64,000 bases of DNA from Onthophagus taurus (GCF_036711975.1 NC_091971.1:25737501-25801500), one strand, 5' to 3'; shown: positions 28,301 through 36,919, counted from the first letter of the stretch. Numbers and translations are program-made. The notes: generated by a model not told the origin, from the sequence alone.

Positions 28301-29140
28301 AATATCGTGTATGGGAAAACGATGGAAAATGTTGAAAATAGAGTCGATATACGATTAGTGTCACATTGGGAGAATCGTTACAGGAGACCCGGTGCAGAAG
28401 CTCTTATCGCAAAGCCGACTTTCAAGTCATCGAAAATTTTCTGCCATAATTTGGCAGCCATTGAAATGCAGAAGGTGGAGGTCAAATATAACAAACCTCT
28501 GTATGTAGGGTTTAGCGTACTGGAATTGTCGAAAGCGGTCATTTATAACTTTTTTTATAATTTTTTAAAAGAGAAATATGGTGAAAACGTATTATTGTTA
28601 TATACAGATACGGATTCGTTAATTCTCGAAATATTTACTGAGAATGTATACCAGGATATCAAAGAAAATATAGAGATGTTCGATACCTCTAATTACAAGT
28701 TAAACAACAGACATAATATTCCTCCAGGGCCGCCGATAGTTGGAAAAATGAAAGATGAGTACCCAAATACGATATTAACATCGTTTTATGGTACAGGAGC
28801 TAAAGCTTATTGTATTAACACTTTGGAAGGAGTTGTCAAGCGTGCCAAGGGTGTGAAAAAGTATGTTATCGATAAAAACTTAAGTGTTTCAGAATATAAA
28901 CGGATTATCGAAGATGGAGGTTCTGTGCGAAAAAAGATGTATGTCTTTCGCTCCTCCTATCACACGATGTATACAGAACTAAAGAATAAAGTGGCGCTCT
29001 CTGCACATGACGATAAACGTTACGTGATGGAGGATGGATGTCATACGTTAGCTTGGGGAAACTATCTTATTGAAGATCTACGCAGGGAAGATCTTTTGGA
29101 CAACTTATTGGAGTTGTTAAACGTAAACATGTATGGCTAG
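25308..29140 (+). CDS. polB: Protein-primed DNA polymerase B (two exons)
   Basis: Family B polymerase that should replicate the element from its TIRs by protein priming. Exon 1 is 25308-25866 and exon 2 is 25926-29140; removal of a 59-nt intron gives 1,257 aa, with the junction falling in a conserved Gly-Trp stretch of Polinton polymerases. In order: two C2H2-type zinc fingers (residues about 4-25 and 46-68), a conserved N-terminal domain, another zinc finger (about 355-380), exonuclease motif I (DFE, about 424), an endonuclease VII-like zinc/HNH insert (CHIC...CDHDH...RG...CN, about 524-550), Exo II (NYDAH, about 570), Exo III (about 734), motif A (DATNLYG, about 830), motif B (NNIVYGK, about 973), motif C (YTDTDS, about 1078) and KAY (about 1144). 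All catalytic motifs are intact. The ATG at 25308 is the first in frame; GTG at 25302 is unlikely in a eukaryote. Confidence 0.95.
25867..25925 (+). other. 59-nt intron in polB
   Basis: Donor GTAAGAGT at 25867 and acceptor CTGCAG ending at 25925 flank an AT-rich stretch with in-frame stops (from 25890). Splicing joins codon 187 across the junction and keeps the frame of both exons. The length agrees with other candidate introns in this element (55 and 60 nt). Confidence 0.85.
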
Positions 29141-29241
29141 TTAAATTGCGATCAGTTAATTTGTAAAAAAAAAAAAATACTTGCTTGTATCACAAAACTT
29201 GTATATAAAGTAGAAAGTAGGTTGTTAAAAAGGTTACTTGA

Positions 29242-29247
29242 AATAAA
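29242..29247 (+). terminator. Poly(A) signal for polB
   Basis: AATAAA lies about 100 nt after the polB stop, just before an A-rich run. It lies within 40 nt of the opposing signal of the leftward genes, so the two transcript sets converge tail to tail. Confidence 0.6.
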
Positions 29248-29273
29248 ATCAACGAAATTAAAAAAAAAAGTTT

Positions 29274-29279
29274 TTTATT
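29274..29279 (-). terminator. Poly(A) signal for the integrase transcript
   Basis: TTTATT on the plus strand reads AATAAA on the minus strand, 16 nt after the integrase stop. Confidence 0.55.
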
Positions 29280-29294
29280 TTCTTAGTGTAAAAA

Positions 29295-30230
29295 TTATAA
29301 TACATCCTTTTTTGCAATCCAAGAATTATGAGAGCTATCCATTCCCAACCATTTCACTCGGACTTTATTTCCTTTTCGACGAAGAACTTTTTCAATTAAA
29401 AATACATCCGGGTGTTTCACACGTTGTAATTCTTCGTCGTAAAATGCTCCAAGAATGGGTTCTCCTCTACCATCTTTAATAAGGTAAGTCCTGGGATTAG
29501 TATTTTGAACTGTCGCTATGGTGAAAATTTCATTGGACCAAGTTGGTTGGTAACCTTTAGCAAAAGCGTGTCTGTACTTGCTAATTCGCACGTGTTCCCC
29601 CACATTAAATTTATGGTGGTTGGGGTCGACAACTTTAATGGAATTGTATACAGTATTTAACAGAGCAGATTCATTTCGTCGATTAACAGCTGAAGGTTTC
29701 ATGTGAATGGTGCGATGTATTGTGTTGTTGTAAGATTTTAGTAATTTGGGTAGTAAGTCTAACCAGCGATAATTTCCTTGCATACTAAATTCTTTCCACA
29801 TTTTATTTTTTAGGGTTCTATTAAACCGTTCGATAATCGAGCTTTTTAAAGTGGAATAGGTGCTGTAATGATTAATGTTAAGTTGTTCCATTAATTTTTG
29901 AAAATCGCTATTGTAAAACTCTTTCCCATTATCGGTTTGTAAGTTGCTCGGAGTAATATTCTTTTTACTATGCAAAATGTCCTTCATAGCTTGAGTAACC
30001 TCTTTCCCAGTTTTGGTTTTGAGTGGTAAGGCCCATGCGTATTTTGAAAAAGCGTTGATAACAGTCAGTATATACTTGTAACCTTTATTGACCGACGCAT
30101 ATGGGATCATTTCAACCAAATCAGCTTGATAAAGATCCAATAGTCCGTGAAGCAGAACGCGGCGTCGCCGATAATGTCGTCTCGCAGGTGCATGTAGTTC
30201 GTTAACGAGATCTCGCTTAACACTAACCAT
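29295..30230 (-). CDS. INT: DDE integrase with C-terminal chromodomain
   Basis: Retroviral-type integrase (311 aa) that inserts the element and generates the 6-bp target duplication. The N-terminal segment has the NELHAPARR and DLYQADLVEM blocks usual for Polinton integrases; the catalytic triad is D (QADLVEM, about residue 37), D (LQTDNGKEF, about 119) and E (IIERFNRTLKN, about 154). After an SH3-like stretch (PNHHKFNVGEHVRISK) comes a chromodomain (about 262-311: FLIEKVLRRKGNKVRVKWLG), which may steer integration to histone-marked chromatin; location in a satellite array fits heterochromatin preference but does not prove it. Its ATG overlaps the stop of the preceding gene by one base (TAATG). 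Confidence 0.95.
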   Translation of the reverse strand: MVSVKRDLVNELHAPARRHYRRRRVLLHGLLDLYQADLVEMIPYASVNKGYKYILTVINAFSKYAWALPLKTKTGKEVTQAMKDILHSKKNITPSNLQTDNGKEFYNSDFQKLMEQLNINHYSTYSTLKSSIIERFNRTLKNKMWKEFSMQGNYRWLDLLPKLLKSYNNTIHRTIHMKPSAVNRRNESALLNTVYNSIKVVDPNHHKFNVGEHVRISKYRHAFAKGYQPTWSNEIFTIATVQNTNPRTYLIKDGRGEPILGAFYDEELQRVKHPDVFLIEKVLRRKGNKVRVKWLGMDSSHNSWIAKKDVL

Positions 30231-30637
30231 TACTCTACAACCCCTTCAATCAACAACTCTACAAGAAAAGGTAGTCCTCCTATCGGTGCATTATTTTTAC
30301 ACTTAATGGTATCTCCGCGTTTGAGTTGAACTCCCTGGAGCGACTTAATAACGATATCGTTAACAAGTAACTGAACATGAGCGGACTTTACAACATCTTT
30401 TATCATACCTTCGTAGAAAGAATTGATGTAATCCGTAATTCCACTTTTGTTTGTGATTTTATAAAGTTTTGTTTTTGGATCAACATCTCCATCACCACGT
30501 AAAGTTAAAATAAATGTTGATGAAGGTTGTAGAACTTCGGATCTTGCTATGTGGTTCTGTATAACATGGTGGTGAACATGCTTACCAAATTTATCGATAG
30601 ATGTAGAACCATGTTCACCAAAACGGTTTAAAGGCAT
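30230..30637 (-). CDS. Conserved Polinton protein, 135 aa, unknown function
   Basis: Not recognised as a named family. It starts with MPLNRFGEHGS, then has a His-rich turn (KHVHHHVIQNH), a beta-rich middle (FILTLRGDGDVD, TKLYKITNK) and a hydrophobic C-terminus. No signal peptide or membrane segment is evident. It sits between the 386-aa gene (46 bp upstream) and integrase, and its stop codon shares a base with the integrase ATG, so the two are probably translated from one mRNA by reinitiation or come from alternative transcripts. A structural or virion role is possible; nothing in the sequence fixes one. Confidence 0.75.
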   Translation of the reverse strand: MPLNRFGEHGSTSIDKFGKHVHHHVIQNHIARSEVLQPSSTFILTLRGDGDVDPKTKLYKITNKSGITDYINSFYEGMIKDVVKSAHVQLLVNDIVIKSLQGVQLKRGDTIKCKNNAPIGGLPFLVELLIEGVVE

Positions 30638-30683
30638 ATTGGCTTCTGAAGCGTCACAGAAACAGAAAAAAGTTTATATACCC

Positions 30684-31844
30684 TTAACGAATGACTTGCG
30701 CTTCCCGTAATTCCTCTATGAGGGATATAATTTCGTTATGATGAGCAGTATGACCTGCTGCTTCGGAAGCAAGTAGTAAACGCAACCGATCAACTAATTC
30801 GTTCACGTCGTCCCAGTATTCGTACTCTTTAATTGCAGCAGGTACTAACAACTTATTTAAGTGACCTGATCCAGTTTTAGGTTTTGGCCAATATCGAGCC
30901 CAGTACACATTTGGTCTTTGACCCAAGGAAATTGGTTTGATTATGTTCACAAACTTTTCATTTTCATCATCAGTTATGATACTTTTTGAAGCGTCATAAT
31001 CTCTTTTATGTACATTCGAACGTTGTAAGATATCTTTGTAATTTCTCGCATCTGGTAAAGTAAATTTACCCGGTTTATTTTTGAATAACAACTCGTATAA
31101 CCCCGGTGTTCCTGTATAAGTAAATTCACCCACCAAAATGTTTTTCCCGTCAAACGTTATTGGTTGATTTGCGATATACAATCCATCGGTAAGTGCACGA
31201 ACACCGTAAGTTTGATCGAACTCGTTATTTACATCTACTGTTAAACCCGTAACATAGGTACGTGGTAAGGGGTCCAGCTGCCCTAAAGCTTCTCTAATAA
31301 CTGTCTGTTCCATCATTCCCTCCATATTCTCTTTCATGCGCGCCAACTGCTCCCTAGCGTCCCGCTCGTAGACATCTAAAGATGTGTCTGACTCACGAAC
31401 AGAAAACTCAGGTGTAGTATCTCGACCCTCGAACACCTCTTCGTCGCTGAGAAATTGCGGACTCCGTGCGAGTTCCGGTGAAACATCCATGCTAGCTCCC
31501 GGTTTAATGGGTGTTGACGTAACTCTACGTTTAGGTTTCACTCTAGGAGTTTCCAGTTTAAGTCCTTTAGAAGGTTTCTGCAAGTCAGCCAGTAAGGCTG
31601 AGATATCTGGTGACTGCTCCTTTTTCGGGGTAAATAAATCACGTTTTATCCCGAATTTATTGTCGAGCGCTAATAAATTGACAGTTTGTAATTTTTTGGA
31701 AATATCTGTCAGAGGTTCTTTCAGTGGAGCGAGTTGAGCTTCGGCAATGGACTGCTTCTGTTTTATATCTCCTTTCAAAGTGCGTATTTTATGTTTAACA
31801 TCTTCTCGCGCAGCTATTAACTGTTGTGCAACATTACGATTCAT
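30684..31844 (-). CDS. Conserved Polinton protein, 386 aa, unknown function
   Basis: Residues 1-60 are charged and heptad-like (coiled coil likely); about 90-160 are low-complexity with Ser/Pro/Thr and acidic runs; about 195-386 form the conserved part, with GTPGLYELLFKNKPG, a YKDILQRSNVHKRDY stretch, EYEYWDDVNELVDRLRLLL and the C-terminal HNEIISLIEELREAQVIR. From general knowledge, proteins with this C-terminal block recur in insect and other Polintons next to the ATPase and integrase, but their function is not established. It is separated by 63 bp from the ATPase gene upstream. It could be a virion or replication accessory protein. ATG at 31844 is the first in frame. Confidence 0.85.
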   Translation of the reverse strand: MNRNVAQQLIAAREDVKHKIRTLKGDIKQKQSIAEAQLAPLKEPLTDISKKLQTVNLLALDNKFGIKRDLFTPKKEQSPDISALLADLQKPSKGLKLETPRVKPKRRVTSTPIKPGASMDVSPELARSPQFLSDEEVFEGRDTTPEFSVRESDTSLDVYERDAREQLARMKENMEGMMEQTVIREALGQLDPLPRTYVTGLTVDVNNEFDQTYGVRALTDGLYIANQPITFDGKNILVGEFTYTGTPGLYELLFKNKPGKFTLPDARNYKDILQRSNVHKRDYDASKSIITDDENEKFVNIIKPISLGQRPNVYWARYWPKPKTGSGHLNKLLVPAAIKEYEYWDDVNELVDRLRLLLASEAAGHTAHHNEIISLIEELREAQVIR

Positions 31845-31907
31845 AGTTCAACGTGATAGTGTAATGATCGCACAGAGACTGAGCATGCAGTCGTAAAGTC
31901 AATGGTT

Positions 31908-32609
31908 TTACAGTATAATGTACTCATCGAAACCTTTCCGATAGCGTCCGTTATTTTTATCGCAATCTAAATCAATAACTAATATACCGTGCGGTGTATC
32001 CCAACAAGTTCGACAAATTCTGACAAAATCATCCCACGTAATGTCCCCTAGCAAATGATCGTTGTAAATATGTTTCAAGTTAGTGAGATCTTGTTTAAAT
32101 AAAACTAAAAGGTTGCAATTGTCACGTAAAAGCTGCTTGGAAATGGCGCTATAACTTTGAGCGAGTAAAAAAGTATCAACGTTTCTATGACGACCGTATG
32201 AAAAATATTCCTTGATAATCTGTTGCTCTGTAGGAGCAATATCATCAAAAATAATAATTGAATATTCTTTCACCTTTGACGGTGGTAGAAATCGTCCGAC
32301 ATCTGAGTATTCATAATAGCCGCAAGAGCGGATAGGTTTAAGTAATTGTCGTAGAAATTCGTATTTGATTTGGTAGAGTGAATTAGAGCACAAATATACA
32401 TTCAAAAAGCGCAACCCGTTGAGAGCTGTCAATAAAGTTAACATTACGTTTGTTTTTCCGGCACCCGAAGAACCAATTATCAAACCACGTTTACATTCCC
32501 CACCAAATAATTCGCTATGTCGTTTAAATTTATTTGCAGCGAAGTCGTTATGAAGATTACAGATTGGTAGTGTTAAAGGTTGGCTAACAAACTTAACGTC
32601 TTCAACCAT
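31908..32609 (-). CDS. ATPase: Genome-packaging ATPase, FtsK/HerA (A32-like)
   Basis: P-loop ATPase of 233 aa that would pump the DNA genome into capsids. Walker A is GSSGAGKT (residues 46-53); Walker B is IIIFDDI (Asp122-Asp123); LLAQSY near residue 155 fits the downstream polar motif of the HerA/A32 clade. Length and architecture are normal for Polintons. The ATG at 32609 gives the expected short N-terminus before the P-loop. It is in a leftward run with the 386-aa, 135-aa and integrase genes, and follows a 633-bp non-coding gap, which probably holds its promoter. Confidence 0.94.
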   Translation of the reverse strand: MVEDVKFVSQPLTLPICNLHNDFAANKFKRHSELFGGECKRGLIIGSSGAGKTNVMLTLLTALNGLRFLNVYLCSNSLYQIKYEFLRQLLKPIRSCGYYEYSDVGRFLPPSKVKEYSIIIFDDIAPTEQQIIKEYFSYGRHRNVDTFLLAQSYSAISKQLLRDNCNLLVLFKQDLTNLKHIYNDHLLGDITWDDFVRICRTCWDTPHGILVIDLDCDKNNGRYRKGFDEYIIL

Positions 32610-33242
32610 GTTGACGGGTGATACTTGAACGGGAGATTAACAAGAAATGAAGTCGTAGTAGAAAACAATGTTTATTTTATCATAAAATGTAGCATACAAA
32701 AAATTTCAGCAGATTATTTATTATCATTGTTTCAAAATAATGGTTTACAACACTAAACTGTTAACATTGAGTTTGAAAGTTATTTAAAGCGTGCGTAATA
32801 TTACACAATATTTATTTTACAATAAGACGTGGTATACATAAATTTACAAAATTATTTATTATCATGATTTCAAAAGTATCTGTATGGTTGATGTAGTAGA
32901 ACCACCAGTGGGTTATTCACATACAGATGTTATGTGATTAAACAAAATAAAGCAGTGTAAGTCACAGTACAATTTACACTACTTAGTATTAAATTAACAA
33001 TAAGTAGATACGGTAAATATTCAAATAAGTAATTAATAATACATATTAACAAAAGCATGGGAGCGGTAACAATAAGTAGATACGGTAAATATTCAAATAA
33101 ATAATTAATAATACATATAAACAAAAGCATGGGAGCGGAAAAGGTGAAAAGGAAGCGAACTTGTTGTCATATCATCAATTCGAACGATTTTCAGTATCAT
33201 ACAAGGATGGTGTACAAATTTGAAAAAACCACCTACAACATA
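32610..33242. other. Non-coding AT-rich gap with repeats
   Basis: No credible gene. A diverged ~140-bp repeat is visible (about 32,665-32,745 resembling 32,805-32,885, both with TTATTTATTATCAT), and a 72-bp tandem pair lies at 32,995-33,138. Minus-strand AATAAA signals occur in both diverged copies and could end the transcript of the Cys-rich gene to the right. Confidence 0.6.
32995..33138. repeat. 72-bp tandem repeat, two copies
   Basis: The unit begins TAACAATAAGTAGATACGGT and ends AAAGCATGGGAGCGG; copies 32,995-33,066 and 33,067-33,138 differ at only a few bases. Possible regulatory or replication-related repeat; function unknown. Confidence 0.85.
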
Positions 33243-33826
33243 TTAGTTGCTGAGACATCCCTCCGACAATTCCTCAGTACTTTGATCCTCCTCAAGTTGT
33301 GGTTTAAAACAGACTCGAAACAAAGACACACGACAACACATCGCACACCAATATTTTTTATTTAAAATAATAGTCTGCAATCGTTCAGAAGATGCATACT
33401 TTATTTTCGAGCGCAATTTCACACGACAATCCAGTTGTAAAACGTTCGTTATACTAATATGGTGTAGGCGGCGTCGACAACGATAGCAAAGGTTGCCCAA
33501 ATGTGATTCATAAAAAACATACCTTGCTTGATACTGAAGACCCACTCCGAAAGTTGAACTCCAATCAACCAGAGAACCGTGGAACAACTTATGTACGGTG
33601 CCTTGCGACATTTTCTTTCCAAAGCGTTCCACGGTGGGGAAGCAAACCTCCCCAAGATTGATTCGATCGCCCTTTCGGGATATTCGACGCCAGAAGCATA
33701 TGTCCCAGCTGTACATTACGTTTAGTAGTAGAGTCTTTGGTAAAACATCTACTAACCGCAACGTACAGTCTTTACGGGAAATCGTCGAATTAACGCTCTC
33801 CATAGCCAACTCCTGCAACGTTAACA
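33243..33826 (-). CDS. Cys-rich protein, unknown function; probably 5' spliced
   Basis: Not recognised. The first ATG is at 33803 (190 aa minus a few residues), but a strong minus-strand 3' splice site (pyrimidine-rich tract then TTGCAG, AG at 33827-33828) lies just upstream in the same open frame, so the N-terminus may come from an upstream exon I cannot place. The N-terminal third has a leucine-patterned helix-like stretch (LTLQELAMESV ... LPKTLLLNVM); the C-terminal half has CYRC and CAMCC pairs and further Cys spaced as in a zinc-binding module. The protein ends with an acidic tail (EEDQSTEELSEG). A host-interaction role is possible for a fast-evolving gene here, but this is speculation. 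Confidence 0.6.
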
Positions 33827-33871
33827 CTGCAAGAGACAAAAAAACTGAACGAGCTTCAAAAAAAAACGCTA

Positions 33872-35029
33872 TTAACCGTTGTCAGGCAGCAGCCTGAGAA
33901 GGGACTTATACAGGTTAATTTTGGTGTTGTACATGTTAAGGATGTTTGAAGAAGCAGCAAAGCAGACGGTGGGATTCTGGTTTACTGCATTCAACGCGTT
34001 CACGAAGTGGCGCTTATGATGTTCCAAAGTCGTCACTTTGGTTTGCAATTGAGGTTTCAAGCCCAAGATGAAAAAATCCTCTTGGGACAAAAGACTGCTT
34101 GCCAAGTTGGTTGTTGAATGCAGAAACGCATCAACCCATGGGTCGGGATGTGCGGTATTTACAGCTGGAAGATTTTGCCTCTGCGGGATAGTAGGGATAG
34201 GTAAAGGTGGTGGGAACACCACATTTTGTGGTGGGATAGTTGTGATAGTTGGCGGGCTGTCACGGATGTCGATGGTCACCTCTGGTGGAGATGTAACCAC
34301 CGTTGCAGGTCTGGTTACTGTAGCGAGTGTAGGTACTCTTCGTGTGTTACGGGGAGGTTTGGCTAATGCGTTGCGCAGCAATCTACAGGAGTCTTGTGAA
34401 GCAGGAGAAGGGTTTGGGCGGGTAGTTTGTTTCACGCAACCCCTTGACAACAAGTTGACGCGTTTTTTTATACGGCGGGATGTGTACCGTATGGGTCCAC
34501 TCGAGAAGACAGGCGAAACACATATCCTATCGGAGGGTTGGGATACGTCTTCCGTCGCTGGTACAGACGGTGCCGCAAGCACCTGGTTTTCAGCAGGTGC
34601 TTGACTTGTGACATCCGTATGTACAATATCTGGAAGTGGTTGTACCACGTCGGCCTGATTGGTAGCAGGTTCAGGTGGCACAACAACTTCCTGATATGTT
34701 CCTTCTTCTCGTATCTCCATACTGATGCGAGTTAAGCCGTAGGACGACAAGGTTGGACTGGTGGTAACAATCGCACCATTGTCGTTCCCTGGCTGTGACC
34801 GGAGCTCATTCATTATTTGCTCGTACAGTGGTGGGTCTGTAGTGAAATCCTGCATGGTACGACTCAAACCGTCAAAGTTGCCGCTGCAATATAATGGTAA
34901 CGACGGTAGGCTTGACTCAACAACATTCGTACTGTCGTTATTGCGTGGCAGCACGGCAACCAGTGGGTCGGTCATACCATCGGTATTATCGCTTGCACGA
35001 GCGTGGCTGTTACCAATTAAGTGAAGCAT
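33872..35029 (-). CDS. Low-complexity Pro/Ser/Thr-rich protein, 385 aa, unknown function
   Basis: Not recognised. The central part (about residues 90-290) is rich in Pro, Val and Thr, with runs such as VVVPPEPATNQADVV and PPPLPIPTIPQRQNLPAV, and a short basic segment (YTSRRIKKRVNLL, about 185). The C-terminal 90 residues look folded (LLSQEDFFILGLKPQL, TLEHHKRHFVNALNAVNQN, FAASSNILNMYNTKINLYKSLLRLLP). No signal peptide or membrane span is seen. The disordered-linker-plus-folded-end design could suit a virion spike, tegument or scaffold protein; this is inference. It lies 45 bp upstream of the Cys-rich ORF on the same strand. Confidence 0.7.
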   Translation of the reverse strand: MLHLIGNSHARASDNTDGMTDPLVAVLPRNNDSTNVVESSLPSLPLYCSGNFDGLSRTMQDFTTDPPLYEQIMNELRSQPGNDNGAIVTTSPTLSSYGLTRISMEIREEGTYQEVVVPPEPATNQADVVQPLPDIVHTDVTSQAPAENQVLAAPSVPATEDVSQPSDRICVSPVFSSGPIRYTSRRIKKRVNLLSRGCVKQTTRPNPSPASQDSCRLLRNALAKPPRNTRRVPTLATVTRPATVVTSPPEVTIDIRDSPPTITTIPPQNVVFPPPLPIPTIPQRQNLPAVNTAHPDPWVDAFLHSTTNLASSLLSQEDFFILGLKPQLQTKVTTLEHHKRHFVNALNAVNQNPTVCFAASSNILNMYNTKINLYKSLLRLLPDNG

Positions 35030-35075
35030 AATGGGAAAGACTTCAAGGAATCAAAAGGGTTACAAAAAATTTGGA

Positions 35076-35429
35076 TTATTTTATTAAAATTATACGTTCG
35101 CTCACGTCTGACAAGTTTGCAATCCGCTGAAGAACCACTTTTCTCAGCGTATAACAATTAATGTCTGAAATCATCACAAACATACATGAAGAAAACCGAT
35201 AAAAATTGTATTGATGTAACTTACTTTTCAAATGGTTTTCTATCACGTCTGACAGGTTTGCAATGCGCTGAAGAACCACTTTTCTCAGCGTATAACAATT
35301 AATACCTGAAATCATCACAAACATACATGAAGAAAACCGATAAAAATTGTATTGATGTAACTTACTTTTCAAATGGTTTTCTAGCAGAAGGCGATTTCTT
35401 CGTGGTCGGAAAAACACAGTTTTTAACAA
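35076..35429 (-). pseudogene. Candidate small spliced gene or gene fragment with duplicated mini-exon
   Basis: The minus strand stays open for 117 codons but has no early ATG. Inside are two 60-nt candidate introns, 35306-35365 and 35165-35224, each with donor GTAAGT and acceptor TTTCAG. The 81-nt exon between them (35225-35305) and the terminal exon both read INCYTLRKVVLQRIANLSDV. An AATAAA follows the stop at about 35,080. The two copies come from a 141-bp tandem duplication. It may be the upstream exons of a neighbouring leftward gene, or a remnant. Function unknown. Confidence 0.35.
35102..35383. repeat. 141-bp tandem duplication, two copies
   Basis: Copies 35,102-35,242 and 35,243-35,383 begin TCACGTCTGACA and differ at few positions. 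The length is a multiple of three, so the reading frame is kept. Each unit spans an exon-intron-exon boundary of the candidate small gene. Confidence 0.9.
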
Positions 35430-35580
35430 AATCTGTTATTATTGTAAACACACTTTTTAAGGAATTATCGTCTTTTGTACACTACTATATCACTCAGCGA
35501 CTGCTGTACACGGAGTGAGGAGTAACCCACTTTCCACTACCTTTAAGTACGGGTTAGTGAACAGGTATTTGTCCGGTCAA

Positions 35581-35770
35581 CTGTCTGGGAATGCGAGGTC
35601 GTTTAGGTCTTCTCCTTGTTATCGCCTGTGACTGAAGGGGAGGTCATACTGTCTGGGAATGCGAGGTTGTCCAGGTTTTCTCCTTGTTATCGCCTGTGGC
35701 CCAAGGGGAGGTCATACTGTCTGAGAATGCGAGGTCGTTCGGACCTTATCTTCGCCCGTGACTCAAGGGG
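35581..35770. repeat. 68-bp tandem repeats, three copies
   Basis: Units start CTGTCTGGGAATGCGAGGT at 35,581, 35,649 and 35,717 (the third diverged). They carry TTATCGCCTGTG and AAGGGGAGGTCATA, and end in a G-rich run at 35,767-35,790. The base composition differs from the AT-rich neighbours. No gene is seen from 35,430 to 35,842. Confidence 0.88.
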
Positions 35771-35842
35771 GGGGGGAGGGGGAAGGGGAGGTGAAGAGGT
35801 TTCTTTAAATAAAACTCATCAATATGGATAAAAAAATAACAT

Positions 35843-36178
35843 TTATTTCTTTTCTAACGTACATTTAATACAATGCATTTTAGGTGGTGGTGGTCCATCG
35901 AAATGAGTTTCCGCACAATCATTATTATAATGTTCAAGACACGGTAACTTCATTTGTAACATTTTCGATTGCTGGTAGGCGAACGGTAGTTGGGTCCAAA
36001 TTCTTCGTAATTCCATAGATGGTACTTTATCGAAATAATACTGTGTTGGTAAATATTTTAAATCACGAGCTGGAATGTTCGCAAATGAGGCATCTTGTTC
36101 ATATTTTTTCATTACGCTGTACACTTTCTTGGCAGATGTAAGTGGCCAACACCCAAACACAGTGAACACTTGTTCCAT
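35843..36178 (-). CDS. Small protein, 111 aa, unknown function
   Basis: Not recognised. It starts at ATG 36178. It has a mixed helical N-terminal half (SAKKVYSVMKKYEQD), a middle segment with LPTQYYFDKVPSMELRRIW, and a C-terminal part with paired Cys/His (CLEHYNNDC, CAETH, MHCIKC) that could bind zinc. It follows the next gene to the right by 50 bp on the same strand. A minus-strand AATAAA lies beside the stop at about 35,836-35,841. Confidence 0.6.
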   Translation of the reverse strand: MEQVFTVFGCWPLTSAKKVYSVMKKYEQDASFANIPARDLKYLPTQYYFDKVPSMELRRIWTQLPFAYQQSKMLQMKLPCLEHYNNDCAETHFDGPPPPKMHCIKCTLEKK

Positions 36179-36228
36179 CGCAACCAGCTCTTAACTATCC
36201 CCCATTACGACTTGTCTCTGCTTTATAG

Positions 36229-36744
36229 TCACCGACTGTCTTTCGCATCCTTGTTTTGCACCCCCTCTTCGACAACTTCTTGTAAGTGGCGTACATTGGA
36301 AAGAGCGCACATACTTCTTCGTCGCGAGTGAAAAGCACAGCTCGGTATACCCATCTCAAGTTTATAGATACTACCTTCCAACGCAAATATCGGCGCGGAA
36401 ATAATATGTCTTAAAAATTTAATTTTTTCAGGTCCTTTAACATACACTTTCTTGACATTCCGACACAGATATTTGACTATGGCGTCGAATTCCATTGGAT
36501 GGATAAAACCAACTTTCCAGTCGATGCAATGATGATGTGTCATTAACCAGTTTGCAGTATTCCTATATTTAGATGGTAATGAAGCTATACTGCTACTCGG
36601 TTGAAAAACGTGGTGGGTTATGCATTTGTTACTATCACATGATGCTAATTCTTTAGGTACGAACTGATCTTCGTTGACCATGAAACCTTGTATATCGAGA
36701 ATTATGTATTGAGTTTTATTTGAATACATCTTGCTTCCGTACAT
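36229..36744 (-). CDS. Polinton accessory protein, paralogue of the gene at 42273-42755
   Basis: Not a family I can name. It shares with the gene next to the right TIR the pattern [IL]DxQGF near the N-terminus, a PKELA or VKELA block, HHVFQP or SHFIFQP, a WL/HH segment, the VYVKGPEK or VFVKGSQKEK block followed by a conserved LE, and the C-terminal CAxH...CAxxNV. Asp, Glu and His/Asn in this order are reminiscent of RNase H-like nuclease folds, but the usual DxE signature is DxQ here, so this is only a hint. GTG at 36750 is not a likely start; ATG at 36744 or 36729 would be used. Confidence 0.7.
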   Translation of the reverse strand: MYGSKMYSNKTQYIILDIQGFMVNEDQFVPKELASCDSNKCITHHVFQPSSSIASLPSKYRNTANWLMTHHHCIDWKVGFIHPMEFDAIVKYLCRNVKKVYVKGPEKIKFLRHIISAPIFALEGSIYKLEMGIPSCAFHSRRRSMCALSNVRHLQEVVEEGVQNKDAKDSR

Positions 36745-36919
36745 CAACACGATTATCCATACTATGCAGCCGTAGAAATCTGTCGCACAACTTATACTCT
36801 ACGACTTTTTTTTGTTTACGCTGAATATAGAAGTCTCACATTTCGGATGATGAGCTACGGGTGCGATGCGGCTCAGGATCCGATCCAACTACACACTACC
36901 AACCCTTCTTTCCCCATAC

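Noticed and set aside
31384-31737. Rightward frames antisense to the 386-aa, capsid, PLA2 and 385-aa genes
   Set aside because: Shadows of well-supported leftward genes without any motif of their own.
34900-35029. SGNH-hydrolase signature (LIGNSHAR and RNND) at the start of the 385-aa protein
   Set aside because: The two motifs are only about 25 residues apart, the block I Asp is Asn, and no DxxH block is visible; the rest is low complexity.
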